From Candidatus Crickella caballi (lineage in GTDB: Bacteria; Bacillota; Clostridia; Peptostreptococcales; Anaerovoracaceae): 37,880 bases of DNA. The position numbers and the translations under genes are program-made. The notes beneath the pieces are model-generated. The model was not told the DNA's origin and did no database searches. It was given only the letters and a program-made list of their open reading frames with translations. The DNA lies in NCBI GenBank assembly GCA_018064665.1, contig JAGHUV010000001.1, positions 1-37,880 of the forward strand. Direction: 5' to 3'. Positions 14,250-24,896 of the stretch are shown here, one piece after another (within the stretch, counting starts at the first letter, position 1; every line of letters starts with the position of its first letter).

Positions 14250-17200
14250 ATGAGTAATTTTGACTTCTTAACAAATGAAAAACAGTTCGAAGCATTTGCA
14301 GGTGTGGCAATATCTGCAGAGAAGATTATCAGCATTGATACCGAGGCTAGTGCAATTAATTGCAGAAGGGCAATGGAGTTTGCAATTAAGTGGATGTATT
14401 CGGTAGATGCTTCTCTTGAGATGCCATATCAGGACAATCTTGTAAGTCTTATGAATAGCGAGGACTTTAGAGAAATAGTCGGTATAGATATTTGGAGGAG
14501 ACTCGATCTCATAAGACGAATTGGCAATAATGCTGCGCATACGAACAAGAAGATAACTTATGATCAGGCAGAGCTGTGCCTTAAGAATCTGCATATCTTC
14601 CTTGATTTTGTTGCGTACTGCTATGCAGATAACTACATTGAAACAGAATTCAATGAGAACCTTCTTGGGGCATCAGAACATGCAAAGTCTGATGCAACTG
14701 CACAGCTTGAACTTGATTTAAAGAAGCTGATTGCTGAGAATAAGTCACTTAAGGATGAACTGACTAGCAAGAGAGAAAAGCAGCAGGAAACATATAATCC
14801 TAAGCCACTTGACTTATCCGAGTACAAGACCAGAAAGATATATATCGACACTATGCTTCAGGATGCAGGGTGGCAGGAAGGAAACACATGGCTTAATGAA
14901 GTTGAACTTCCTGGAATGCCTAATAAGTCTGAAGTAGGTTTTGCAGACTATGTCCTATATGATGATTCGCATAAACCACTTGCGGTAATCGAAGCTAAGA
15001 GAACTTGCGTGGATGTTGCAAAGGGAAGACAACAGGCAAAGCTGTATGCAGATATAATTGAAAAGCAGTGTGGAAGAAGGCCGGTAGTATTTTTAACTAA
15101 TGGTTTTGAAACACGAATTATAGACAACCAGTATCCAGAGAGAAGAGTTTCAGCAATCTATTCGAAGAGGGATTTAGAGAAACTATTCAACCTTCAGTCA
15201 ACAAAAAGCAGTCTGGCTTTTATTGAGGTTAAAAAGGATATCGCAGGCAGATATTATCAGGAAGCTGCAATCAGAGCTGTATGCGAGAACTTTGATAAGA
15301 AGAACCGCAGGAAAGCTCTGCTTGTAATGGCAACTGGATCTGGAAAGACCAGAACGGTAATCGCATTAACTGATGTTCTGCTTAATGCTGGCTGGATTAA
15401 AAATGTTCTCTTCCTTGCGGATAGAAATTCACTGGTAACACAGGCAAAGAGAAGCTTTGCAAATCTGCTACCAGATTTGTCGGTAACTAATCTTTGCGAG
15501 GAAAAAGACAACTACAATGCTCATTGTGTTTTCTCAACGTACCAGACAATGATGAACTGCATTGATTCAGTTCAGGATGAACAGGGCAAGTTGTTTACCT
15601 GTGGACATTTTGACTTGATTATCTGTGACGAAGCCCACAGATCCATATACAACAAATACAAAGATATCTTCAATTACTTTGATGCTCCGCTTGTTGGATT
15701 AACAGCGACACCGAAGGATGAGATTGACAAGAATACCTATGAGGTGTTTGAGCTTGAAAATGGCGTGCCTACCTATGGTTACGAACTGGCACAAGCGGTT
15801 AAGGATGGATACCTCGTTGACTATCTGTCAGTGGAAACTAAGTTGAAATTCATAGAGCAGGGTATTGCCTATGAAGATCTGACGGAGGAAGAGAAAGAAG
15901 AATACGAGAACACTTTTGAAGATGAGGATGGAAAGCTTCCGGAAAGAATTGAGTCATCTGCACTTAACACCTGGATTTTCAATGTGGATACAATTAAACA
16001 TGTTCTCCACATTCTGATGACAGAAGGTATTCGTATCAATTATGGTGAGCGAGTAGGTAAGACAATTATTTTTGCAAAGAACCATGATCACGCGGAGAAG
16101 ATTCTTGAAGTATTCAACAAAGAGTATCCACATCTTCCTGGTTTTGCAAAGGTTATAGATAACTACATGACCTATGCTCAGAGTGCAATTGATGAGTTCT
16201 CAGATCCAAATAAACTGCCTCAGATAGCCATCTCAGTTGATATGCTGGATACAGGAATTGATGTTCCGGAAGTAGTCAACCTTGTATTCTTCAAGAAGGT
16301 TATGAGTAAAGCTAAATTCTGGCAGATGATTGGGCGTGGAACAAGACTTTGCGAAGGACTGATTGACGAAGTTGATAAGGACAAGTTCTATATCTTTGAT
16401 TTCTGCGGAAACTTCGAGTTCTTCAGAATGAACAAAGGCAAAGCAACTGCCAATATGATTGCCCTTCAGGGGGCGATATTCAACCTGAGGTTCCAGATGG
16501 CATATAAGTTGCAGGATATAAACTATCAGACTGATTATCTGATTTCATATAGAAAAGACTTGGTAGACATTCTTGTTGAAAATGTAAGCAGACTTAATAG
16601 AGAAAACTTCGCAGTAAGGCAGCATCTTAAATATGTGGATCAGTATTCGCATAATGCTAATTATGATGCATTGACTTATGAAGATACATTGATGGTGAGA
16701 GAGGAACTTGCACCATTGATTCTTCCGGAAGAAGATGAGATTTCAGCTGTAAGATTCGACGCACTTGTATATGCAATAGAACTTGCGTATCTGGCTGGAC
16801 AGAAGAATAATCGTGCGAGAAAAGACCTGTTAAAGCGAGTTAATGCTGTTGCAGGCGTGGCAAACATACCGGAAATTCAGGCAAAGACAGACCTTATAAA
16901 GAAGGTTGCAGAAACAGATTACGTTGATAATGCTGATATAAATGATTTTGAGCATATTAGAACAGAGCTTCGCCATCTGATGAAGTACATTCCAAAGGGC
17001 CCAAAGATCATTTATGACACCCACTTTGATGATGACATCCTTTCTATTGATTGGAAAGAATCTGAACTAGAAAATGATGAACTTAAGAACTACAAGGCAA
17101 AGGCTGAGTTCTATGTTAGACAGCACCAGGATCATCTGGTAATAGCTAAGTTAAAGACAAATAAGCCGCTTACAGCAGTAGATGTCAAGACGCTTGAAAG

Positions 17201-17543
17201 TATTTTGTGGAGTGAAGTTGGTTCAAAGGAAGACTATGAAAAGGAATACGGAGAGAAGCCGCTTGGCGAATTCGTTCGTGAGATTGTTGGACTTGATATG
17301 AATGCAGCTAAGGAAGCCTTTGCAGAATTCCTTAATGAGTCAAATCTTGATAGTAGACAGATTTATTTCGTTAATCAAATAGTAGAATACATCGTTCACA
17401 ACGGAATGATGAAAGACCTGTCAGTGCTTCAGGAATCACCATTCACAGATAAGGGCAGCGTAGTAGAATTATTCCAGGATTTGAATGTCTGGATGGGAAT
17501 ACGTAAGGTAATAGATCAGATAAACGCTAATGCAGTAGCGTAG
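14250..17543 (+). CDS. hsdR: type I restriction-modification restriction subunit R with N-terminal DUF4145-like domain
   Basis: Predicted 1097 residues. Residues 1-125 are a DUF4145/HEPN-like helical domain (FEAFAGVAISAEKIISIDTEASAINCRRAMEFAIKWMY ... RRIGNNAAH). A PD-(D/E)xK nuclease follows, with D233 (GFADYVLYDD) and E248-x-K250 (VIEAKRT). Then comes an SF2 translocase: Walker A ATGSGKT (361-367), DEAH (460-463), GLTATP, and WQMIGRGTRL. The C-terminal 350 residues resemble the EcoEI R C-terminal domain. HsdR translocates DNA and cuts unmodified DNA far from the target. The start at 14250 follows GAGG; an in-frame ATG at 14217 lacks one. Full length and motif-complete, so apparently active. 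Confidence 0.95.
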   Translation: MSNFDFLTNEKQFEAFAGVAISAEKIISIDTEASAINCRRAMEFAIKWMYSVDASLEMPYQDNLVSLMNSEDFREIVGIDIWRRLDLIRRIGNNAAHTNKKITYDQAELCLKNLHIFLDFVAYCYADNYIETEFNENLLGASEHAKSDATAQLELDLKKLIAENKSLKDELTSKREKQQETYNPKPLDLSEYKTRKIYIDTMLQDAGWQEGNTWLNEVELPGMPNKSEVGFADYVLYDDSHKPLAVIEAKRTCVDVAKGRQQAKLYADIIEKQCGRRPVVFLTNGFETRIIDNQYPERRVSAIYSKRDLEKLFNLQSTKSSLAFIEVKKDIAGRYYQEAAIRAVCENFDKKNRRKALLVMATGSGKTRTVIALTDVLLNAGWIKNVLFLADRNSLVTQAKRSFANLLPDLSVTNLCEEKDNYNAHCVFSTYQTMMNCIDSVQDEQGKLFTCGHFDLIICDEAHRSIYNKYKDIFNYFDAPLVGLTATPKDEIDKNTYEVFELENGVPTYGYELAQAVKDGYLVDYLSVETKLKFIEQGIAYEDLTEEEKEEYENTFEDEDGKLPERIESSALNTWIFNVDTIKHVLHILMTEGIRINYGERVGKTIIFAKNHDHAEKILEVFNKEYPHLPGFAKVIDNYMTYAQSAIDEFSDPNKLPQIAISVDMLDTGIDVPEVVNLVFFKKVMSKAKFWQMIGRGTRLCEGLIDEVDKDKFYIFDFCGNFEFFRMNKGKATANMIALQGAIFNLRFQMAYKLQDINYQTDYLISYRKDLVDILVENVSRLNRENFAVRQHLKYVDQYSHNANYDALTYEDTLMVREELAPLILPEEDEISAVRFDALVYAIELAYLAGQKNNRARKDLLKRVNAVAGVANIPEIQAKTDLIKKVAETDYVDNADINDFEHIRTELRHLMKYIPKGPKIIYDTHFDDDILSIDWKESELENDELKNYKAKAEFYVRQHQDHLVIAKLKTNKPLTAVDVKTLESILWSEVGSKEDYEKEYGEKPLGEFVREIVGLDMNAAKEAFAEFLNESNLDSRQIYFVNQIVEYIVHNGMMKDLSVLQESPFTDKGSVVELFQDLNVWMGIRKVIDQINANAVA

Positions 17544-17557
17544 AGGGGAGAGAATAT

Positions 17558-19336
17558 ATGCAAACCAACGATAGAAACTTGACGGACTTAATGGCATCTG
17601 TGCATTCAGCAAAAGCACAACTTCCGGATTTTCAAAGAGGTTGGGTTTGGGATGATGATAGAATAAAGGCATTAATAGCAAGTATAACAAGTAATTATCC
17701 TGTCGGAGCAGCTATGTTCCTGGCTTATGGAAATGAAGATATTCGTTTTAAGTATAGAACAATAGAAAATGTTCAGGCAACGAATGTTGTTCCTGATGAA
17801 CTTATTCTTGATGGCCAGCAACGACTAACTTCGATTTATTCATCTCTATACAGCAAGTTGCCTGTACGAACACATACAGAAAAGAATAAGAACAAGGATA
17901 TCTATAGATATTATTATATTGATATAGCAAAGGCGATTGACCCGGATGTTGATAGAACTGATGCTATTATTTCCATTTCTTCTGACCGAGTAATTACATC
18001 AGATTTTGGTAGAGTAGTTGAGATGGACTTATCTACTCGAGAAGCGGAATTCAAGAATAAAATGTTCCCGTTAAATATAATTCTCGATTTTGTGGAATGC
18101 CAAAAGTGGCAAAATGAATACTATGCATTCCACGAATATGATTCTACCGTTATCCAAGAGTTTACAAAGTTTAATAATGAAATCGTGATGGTCACATATC
18201 AATACAAGATGCCAGTTATCCTATTGGATAAAGATACACCAAAGGAAGCCGTGTGTCAGGTGTTTGAGAATGTGAATACGGGAGGAGTTTCCCTCACTGT
18301 TTTTGAACTTGTAACAGCAATATTTGCCATGGACGACTTCGAGTTAAGAAAGGATTGGGAGGAAAAGAAAGAAAACTATTTCAGTGGAGATATTCTTGAT
18401 ATTGTTGAGGCTACAGATTTCTTAACTGCTTGTACTCTGTATTCACAATATATATCTGGAGTAACATTAAGTTGCAAGAAGAGGGATATACTGGATCTTA
18501 AACTTACGGATTATAAGAAGTATGCAGATGTGATTGTAAAAGGTTTTGTTGAGGCGGAATCAATTCTTCAGGAGGAAAGAATCTTTTCAAGCAGAGATTT
18601 GCCTTATAGCACTCAACTCATACCAATGGCTACATTGTGCGCGCTGCTTTTGGACAACAATAAGATAAAGTCTACCAATGTCAAGAAGGCAATAAAGCAG
18701 TGGTACTGGTGTGGTGTAATGGGTGAATTATACGGAGGTGCAAATAACAGCAGATATGCAAACGATGTCAAAGGCGTAATGGACTGGGTGAAGAACTCAA
18801 ATGATTTGCCTAAAACAATACTTGATGCATATTTTAGCCCAATGAGATTGCTTGGCCTTCAATCAAGGCAAAGTGCTGCATATAAAGGTATCATGGCGCT
18901 CATATTACAGAACCATCCAAAGGATTTCATTTCTGGTAAAGAAATGGATTTTGCAGTATATAAAAGCGAGTATGTTGATATTCATCATGTTTTCCCTAAA
19001 GACTATTGTGAAAAGCAGAATTACCCGAAGAAAAAGTGGAATTCTGTTGTGAACAAAACGCCGATTACATATTCAACAAATCGAGAAATCGGTGGGGTTG
19101 CACCAAGCGCATACCTATCTAAGATTGAGAACAAAAAGCAAGTGAACACAGATGATTTGAATGCGTATTTGGATTCGCATTTCATTGATCATGATATGGC
19201 AAGGAAGAATCAGTTTAATGAATACTTTTTAAATCGTGCAAAAGCACTCTTGGACTTAATTGAAAATGTCATGGGGAAACCTATCTCTGGAAGAGATAGC
19301 GAAGACGTTACATCATCATTTGGAGGAACGCTATAA
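17558..19336 (+). CDS. DUF262 + HNH (GmrSD/BrxU-like) restriction-type protein
   Basis: Predicted 592 residues. The N-terminus is a DUF262 (ParB/GmrS-like) nucleotide-binding domain: LPDFQRGWVWDDDRIKALIASI and LILDGQQRLTSIY with D85-G-Q-Q-R89. The C-terminus carries an HNH-like site, DIHHVFPKDYCEK (474 onward), followed by NKTPITYSTNREIGG, as in DUF1524/GmrD-type nucleases. Such fusions include type IV enzymes that restrict modified phage DNA (GmrSD, BrxU). It starts 14 bases after hsdR behind GAGGGGAGAG, so it belongs to the same operon and would complement the type I system by attacking DNA that carries modified bases. The exact substrate is unknown. Confidence 0.88.
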   Translation: MQTNDRNLTDLMASVHSAKAQLPDFQRGWVWDDDRIKALIASITSNYPVGAAMFLAYGNEDIRFKYRTIENVQATNVVPDELILDGQQRLTSIYSSLYSKLPVRTHTEKNKNKDIYRYYYIDIAKAIDPDVDRTDAIISISSDRVITSDFGRVVEMDLSTREAEFKNKMFPLNIILDFVECQKWQNEYYAFHEYDSTVIQEFTKFNNEIVMVTYQYKMPVILLDKDTPKEAVCQVFENVNTGGVSLTVFELVTAIFAMDDFELRKDWEEKKENYFSGDILDIVEATDFLTACTLYSQYISGVTLSCKKRDILDLKLTDYKKYADVIVKGFVEAESILQEERIFSSRDLPYSTQLIPMATLCALLLDNNKIKSTNVKKAIKQWYWCGVMGELYGGANNSRYANDVKGVMDWVKNSNDLPKTILDAYFSPMRLLGLQSRQSAAYKGIMALILQNHPKDFISGKEMDFAVYKSEYVDIHHVFPKDYCEKQNYPKKKWNSVVNKTPITYSTNREIGGVAPSAYLSKIENKKQVNTDDLNAYLDSHFIDHDMARKNQFNEYFLNRAKALLDLIENVMGKPISGRDSEDVTSSFGGTL

Positions 19337-19341
19337 ATTAA

Positions 19342-20659
19342 TGTTTAATAAAGACTTTCCAGGAAACGCAGCTAAGAGATGTGAAGAAAATGACAGCTTC
19401 CTCCTGAAACTCTTCGTAATCTTGAGAATCAGGATGTTACCTCTTTTGTTATTGATGATAAAACTATAATTACAGTACATGTAAAAGAAGCGGCGGAAAA
19501 CATGAAACCGATATATATCGGGGGAAAGATTGAAAATTCATGGATTAGAACTGGTGACGGAGACAGGAAGGCGACTACCGAAGAATTAGCAGCACTAATG
19601 CGAAACGCACAACCTAATCAAGACAGCTTGCCTTTGGATAATTACTCTTTTGAGGATTTAGATGATGACTCCGTTCTTTCATATAAGGAGCGTGTAAATA
19701 AACGCTTTCCTAAAAAGAAGTATCTTGAGATGTCAAATGAAGCCTTCCTTGTAGAGATAGGAGCATGCGTTAAAGATAGAAATACAAACGAGATTAAGAT
19801 AAAAAAGAGGAGCATTGTTGTTCTTCGGAAAATGTAATTCTATCAAAGAAATATATCCTCATTACCATGTAGACTTTTTCAATAGACGAGGCACAAATGT
19901 GCGTTGGATAGATAGAGTAACTGATGATGAGCCAAGTGATTACGAAATGAATCTCTTCAACTTCTATACAATTGTTATTGAGAAGATGAAAACTCTGCTA
20001 AAAGAGTCCTTTGCGCTTGACGAAGCTCAGATAAGATTACCTTTATCAGATTTGATGAAACACTAAGAGAGTGTCTGGTGAATTGTCTTGCCTATGCTGA
20101 TTATACGCAGGGATATCCATCGACAAAAATAGATGCCTATGACGGATGGTTCGATTTTGTAAATCCAGGCAAAATGCTAGTATCTAAACAACAATTCTTA
20201 CTTGGTGGCGATTCTAGACCAAGAAATGAAATAATAATGAAATTGTTTAGATTGTTGGGCGCTTCTGAAAGGCAGGGGGGTGGTGGCCCGTTAATTATCA
20301 AAACGGCTATTAATAACGATTTGAGAAGGCCGGAGATAATAACCGATCTTGAACATACTGAGATAAAAGTCTGGAATATTGACTTAGCAGAATCGTATCC
20401 TGAACTTAATGGCGACGAAAGAAATGTGTTTAGATTGCTGGTTAAGGATGGCAAACCTCTGTCTGTTAATTCAATAAAAAACACTTTAAGAATGACCGAA
20501 TATAAAGTTAGGAAAGCGGTGCAAGTATTAGAAGAAAAGAAAATGATTGTTAAAATAGGCAATGGTGCTGGAACAAAATATTCTATTGTTCTTGAAAGTA
20601 CCGAGTTTTTAACTAAATTACAAATGGCTATGGAGGTTTTGAAAAAACATATTCAGTAA
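19342..20659 (+). pseudogene. broken AlbA_2 / HATPase_c_4-type ATP-binding regulator
   Basis: Three consecutive pieces in different frames reconstruct the C-terminal two-thirds of a Schlafen-AlbA_2-type protein. Piece one (to 19837) has KPIYIGGKIENSWIRTGDGDRKATTEE; piece two (frame shifted near 19805, in an A-rich run) has GALLFFGKCNSIKEIYPHYHVDFF; piece three (frame shifted near 20040) has LRECLVNCLAYADY, FVNPGKML, a GGGGPLI stretch and a C-terminal winged helix (about 20400-20580). The N-terminal AlbA_2 core is mostly missing: only about 150 bases separate the DUF262 stop from the first conserved piece, and that stretch contains an in-frame stop. It is therefore a decayed gene, unless sequencing errors account for the two shifts. 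It sat at the end of the defence operon. Confidence 0.75.
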
Positions 20660-20660
20660 T

Positions 20661-20781
20661 TATCTCGTGAAATTCTTAAGATGATGTGCGCTAAAGGCAT
20701 CAATAGCTATAGTTTTCAAGGGATAGCCGATCTGTTTTATCTCGTGAATATCTCGTGAAATCAAGATAATTTCACGAGATA
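20661..20781. promoter_or_regulatory. four TATCTCGTGAA sites including a hairpin
   Basis: TATCTCGTGAAAT or a close form occurs at 20661, 20738 and 20749 (the last two spaced 11 bp, one helical turn) and inverted at 20769-20781. Copies 20749-20761 and 20769-20781 form a perfect 13-bp inverted repeat with a 7-base loop. They lie between the broken regulator and the ATPase gene, so they may be operator sites for one of them; the hairpin could also act as a terminator, but no T-run follows. Confidence 0.6.
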
Positions 20782-20941
20782 CGAAAATATGTGTGCTTAA
20801 AGGATGAGAAAAATAATCAAATGGTTCAAAGTGTTCAATGACAAACTGTTAGATTGAATGAAGTCAATGGGTTTCACAACGATGTAAAAGTAAATCAAAA
20901 AGATGGAACAAGATAAGAAGCCTCAAAAAGGGATGAAGAAA

Positions 20942-23170
20942 ATGGATGAATTAAAATTACAACTAAAGAACTGTTATGGAATACAAGAGATGGAAACACA
21001 GCTTGATTTCTCTAATAATAACGTTGCTATTATATATGCCCCAAATGGCACAATGAAATCCTCTTTGGCTAAGACGTTTGCTTCATTAAGAGACCATGTT
21101 CCTGTTGAGGAGAAGGTCTTTGGTTTTAAAAGTGAATGTAGCATCACGGACGAGCAGGGATTGGATATTTCTGAAAAAGAAATTATTGTAATTAATCCAT
21201 TTGATGAGAACGGATTTGAAGAGCAAGGTTTGCTTATGGCAAATGACATTTTGCGTAGGAAGTATTTGAATATTCATAAAACGATAGAAGAAAAGAAGGA
21301 AGCGCTGTATGCTCAGATAAAAGAGGCATTAGGATATTCTTCTCGTAGTAATTTTGAAGTTAAGAAAACCATGCTGAGAGATTGGAATAAAAACACTAAC
21401 GAAGAATATTCTTGTTTGGTAGAAATAAAGAGCTTATTGAAATCTTCACACATGACATGTTCCCTAAAAGAGTGTGAGATAGATTATAATGTGTTGTTTA
21501 ACGATAAAGTAGTTGCTTTGTTAAAGGCTGGCAACACTTCTGATTTAATTGCAGAGTATGAAGAAAAATATAGTGAATTGGTTAATAAATCACTTTATAT
21601 GCGGCAAGGAGTTATAGACCATAACAATTATGGAAACATAAGTGATTCATTAAGTAATAATGGATTTTTTGCTGCTGATAATGAAGTGATATTAAAGGCA
21701 AAAGATGGCAGTGATAGAATAATTGTGAAAGGACAGAGTCAGTTAGATGATTTAATTAAGAAAGAGAAAGAAAAGGTATTAAATACAAAAGAAATAAAAG
21801 ACTTATTTGAAAAAATTAACAAAGCGTTTGCAAAGAATAAAGATACCCAAGCATTTAATGCGTTTTTACAAGACCATCAGGAAATTGTTCCAGAATATAA
21901 GAACCTAGAGCAATTTAAGAAAAAAGTATGGATTAAAGTTTTTAAGGAACGTGAGCAATTACTAATAGATCTTCTGAAAGAATACGACAAAGCACAGTTT
22001 GATTTGAAGATGATTAGAGATGCTGCTAAAAATGAAGTTACTGATTGGATGAAAGCATTAGAATTGTTTAAGGAACGATTTTATGTTCCGTTTATGATAG
22101 AAACGTCAAATCAAGATGATGTTATTCTAAATATGGATTTACCAAGTTTTAAGTATACTTTTTCTGATGATAGAGGTGATAAAGAAGTTACAAAAGAAAG
22201 CCTACTGAATGTGTTAAGTACAGGCGAGAGACGTGCATATTATATTTTGAATATGATTTTTCAGATATTAGTCGCGAAAAAGAACGGTCAAGAAAGTCTA
22301 CTCGTTTTAGACGATATATCTGAATCGTTTGATTATAAAAACAAATATGCGATAATTGAATATATTAAAGATATATCAGAATACACAGATGCCAATGACG
22401 AAAAGATTTTTAAGATTTTATTGTTAACACACAATTTTGATTTTTATAGAACTGTTGCATCACGAATAACAAAGAGGGGGAATTCGTATATTGCTTTTTC
22501 TGATTGCGGAACAATAAAACTTGAAAGAGGGCATTATACTAAAAACCTTTTTAGCAATTATAAAGACAGATTGCTTAAAGACTACACCGATAAAATTATG
22601 CTTGCATCTATACCATTCGTTAGAAATTTGATTGAGTACACAGAAGGAAGTGAACATCCGGATTATTTATTACTAACAAATGTTTTGCATTATAAACCGG
22701 ACACGAGAACAATTACCTTGGAACAGATTCAAAAGATTTTTAATGATCATTGGTTTAGAAATGAAAAGTTGAAATTTGCGTTGGGAAGAGAAAATGAAAG
22801 AGTTTACGATGTTATTATGTCGGAAAGTGAACGTATAGATAATGTTGAAAAAATAGAAATAGAAAGCAAGTTAATCCTCTCGATGGCAATAAGACTAAAG
22901 GCGGAACTGTATATGAAGAACAAGATAGTATCTAATTTGCCAGACGGGAATAATATTATTCGCGAAATATACTCCAAGAAAAGTCAAAGCGGAAGAATGC
23001 TAGCAACGTATAAAGCCCATATAAATGATAGTTCAATGAATACTTTAGAACTTGTTGCTATGATGACACCAGAAAACATTCACATAAATTCTTTTATGTT
23101 TGAACCAATTTTGGATATGTCACTAAAACATCTATATGATTTATATCAAGATGTAAAGAATTTAGCATGA
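20942..23170 (+). CDS. solitary ABC-type ATPase, RM-associated phage-defence type
   Basis: Predicted 742 residues; no named gene recognised. An N-terminal P-loop of the form APNGTMKSS (A33 to S41) follows LDFSNNNVAIIY. A long helical middle (about 90-400) separates it from an ABC signature LSTGER (425-430) and Walker B LLVLDDISESFD with D457 and D458; a D-loop/H-loop-like LLLTHNFDF follows. This split architecture is that of SMC/Rad50-like and RloC/PrrC-like ATPases, and proteins with a YAPNG.MK(T/S)S P-loop are often next to type I RM genes. No anticodon-nuclease motif was recognised in the C-terminal 200 residues. The start at 20942 is chosen for AAGGGA 8 bases upstream; 20903 is possible but lacks one. 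The gene is clearly more AT-rich than its neighbours, suggesting separate acquisition. Confidence 0.8.
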   Translation: MDELKLQLKNCYGIQEMETQLDFSNNNVAIIYAPNGTMKSSLAKTFASLRDHVPVEEKVFGFKSECSITDEQGLDISEKEIIVINPFDENGFEEQGLLMANDILRRKYLNIHKTIEEKKEALYAQIKEALGYSSRSNFEVKKTMLRDWNKNTNEEYSCLVEIKSLLKSSHMTCSLKECEIDYNVLFNDKVVALLKAGNTSDLIAEYEEKYSELVNKSLYMRQGVIDHNNYGNISDSLSNNGFFAADNEVILKAKDGSDRIIVKGQSQLDDLIKKEKEKVLNTKEIKDLFEKINKAFAKNKDTQAFNAFLQDHQEIVPEYKNLEQFKKKVWIKVFKEREQLLIDLLKEYDKAQFDLKMIRDAAKNEVTDWMKALELFKERFYVPFMIETSNQDDVILNMDLPSFKYTFSDDRGDKEVTKESLLNVLSTGERRAYYILNMIFQILVAKKNGQESLLVLDDISESFDYKNKYAIIEYIKDISEYTDANDEKIFKILLLTHNFDFYRTVASRITKRGNSYIAFSDCGTIKLERGHYTKNLFSNYKDRLLKDYTDKIMLASIPFVRNLIEYTEGSEHPDYLLLTNVLHYKPDTRTITLEQIQKIFNDHWFRNEKLKFALGRENERVYDVIMSESERIDNVEKIEIESKLILSMAIRLKAELYMKNKIVSNLPDGNNIIREIYSKKSQSGRMLATYKAHINDSSMNTLELVAMMTPENIHINSFMFEPILDMSLKHLYDLYQDVKNLA

Positions 23171-23421
23171 AATATCTACCAAAGAAATAATACAATTTAT
23201 TATATTTGCTGATTTACAAAGGTGGTACAGAATGAATCATAGAAAGGGTGATTAATAAATTGCGGATGGTATTGATATGCTGTATTGTTCCTGACACATG
23301 TTTGACGTATCGAGGCTGTAAATGTTAATGTAATAGTTGACCACAGTGACAACGAAAAAGTTTACCACTAGCGTAGTTCCTTGTAAGATGGATTCACATC
23401 TGTCGAACAAGGAGGAATGGT

Positions 23422-24896
23422 ATGGTAATAGGTATGGAGATTTACTCAGAAATCCGCAGAGCCTATCTTTCAGGTGAATCACAGCGGTCTATCGCCAATA
23501 GACTTGGCGTATCTAGACAGACGGTCAAGAAATATTGCGAGGGGGAAACTGTTCCCGGTGAACGCAAAGAATATTTACGAGAACCGACTGTCGTTACTGA
23601 CGAAGTTAAATCATTTATTAAAGATTGCCTGGAATACGACCAGCAATCACATTTGAAAAAGCAGCAGCACACAGCTAAGAGAATCTATGATCGTCTGGTT
23701 GATGAGCTCGGATTCGAAGGTTCGTATAGCATTATTCGTCTTGCAGTACGAGAGCTAAAGAATCAATATGTTCCGGCTCAAGCTGATGTGCCTCTTGAAT
23801 TTGACCCTGGTGATGCAATTCAGATCGACTGGGGCGAAGTTCAAATTTATCTCAACAACAAGCGCATTACAGCAAATATCTTTTGTGGCAGACTTTGCTA
23901 CAGTTGCGACATATTCGTCATGGCCTGCTTCAGTCAGAACGCTGAGAGCTTTCTTGAAGCACAGCAGCGCATGAGTATTTCGGTGGTGTCCCTAGAAGGC
24001 TCATCTTTGACAATGCCAAGGTTGCAGTCAAGGAAGGCTTTGGGTCACATGCGCAGCCACAAACAGATTACAAGAACTTTGCTGCTCATTATGTATTCAA
24101 TACAGATTTCTGTAATCCGGCCAGCGGTAACGAGAAAGGCCTGGTAGAAAACCTGGTTGGTTATGCCAGAAGAAATTTCTTCGTGCCTCTGCCGAAAGTT
24201 TCATCTATGGATGAACTTAATGAGCAACTCATAAATAAATGCCTAAATTACAGAGCGAAACATAAAGTTGAAAGCAGATCTGCAACTGTTAGCGTTCTCT
24301 ATGAACAGGAAAAGGCATACCTGCATAAGATCGCACCATACAAGTACGACACTGCAAAAATAACTACACCTACAGTCGGCGATTTCTCAACAGTTAAATT
24401 CGACAGAAACAGTTACTCCGTACCAATCAAATATCTGAGAAAGACCGTCACTGTAAAAGGTTATGCAAATTCAATCAACATAATCTGTGATGACCACACT
24501 GTTGTCACTCATGAACGCCTGCAGGGCCAAGGAAATACCTCCTACAAGCTAGAACACTATCTCGATCTTCTTGAAAGAAAACCTAGAAGTGTTTTCCAGG
24601 CTAAACCTGTCAGACATAACGTTCGCCAAGAACTACTGAACTGGGGACAGAAGCTCCCTGGTGGTAACAAGGAAATGGTTCGCTTGTTACGTCTATGTGT
24701 AGACTATGGCGAGACTACGATCCTTGACATACTGAACTCTCTCCCTGGAGGAGTCACCCCATCTGTAGACCTTGTTCGAAGTTATCTGGTAAACAGTCAA
24801 GAACGTTCATTACAAGAACGATTCGTTGATGAGATACCGGTTAATGCCATTGATCTAACTTACTACGACAAGAAATGCGGGGTGGTAGCAGTATGA
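23422..24896 (+). pseudogene. istA: IS21 transposase istA, frameshifted
   Basis: Starts with AAGGAGG and an ATG at 23422. The N-terminal half has the IS21 HTH (SGESQRSIANRLGVSRQTVKKYCEG) and the beginning of the DDE core (FDPGDAIQIDWGE). At about 23973 the frame changes: the continuation (EYFGGVPRRLIFDNAKVAVKEGFG, then GNEKGLVENLVGYARRNF with the DDE Glu) lies in another frame, consistent with loss of one G. The second part runs to 24896 and overlaps istB by ATGA. As written no full transposase is made, so the copy should be inactive unless the shift is a sequencing error. Confidence 0.9.
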
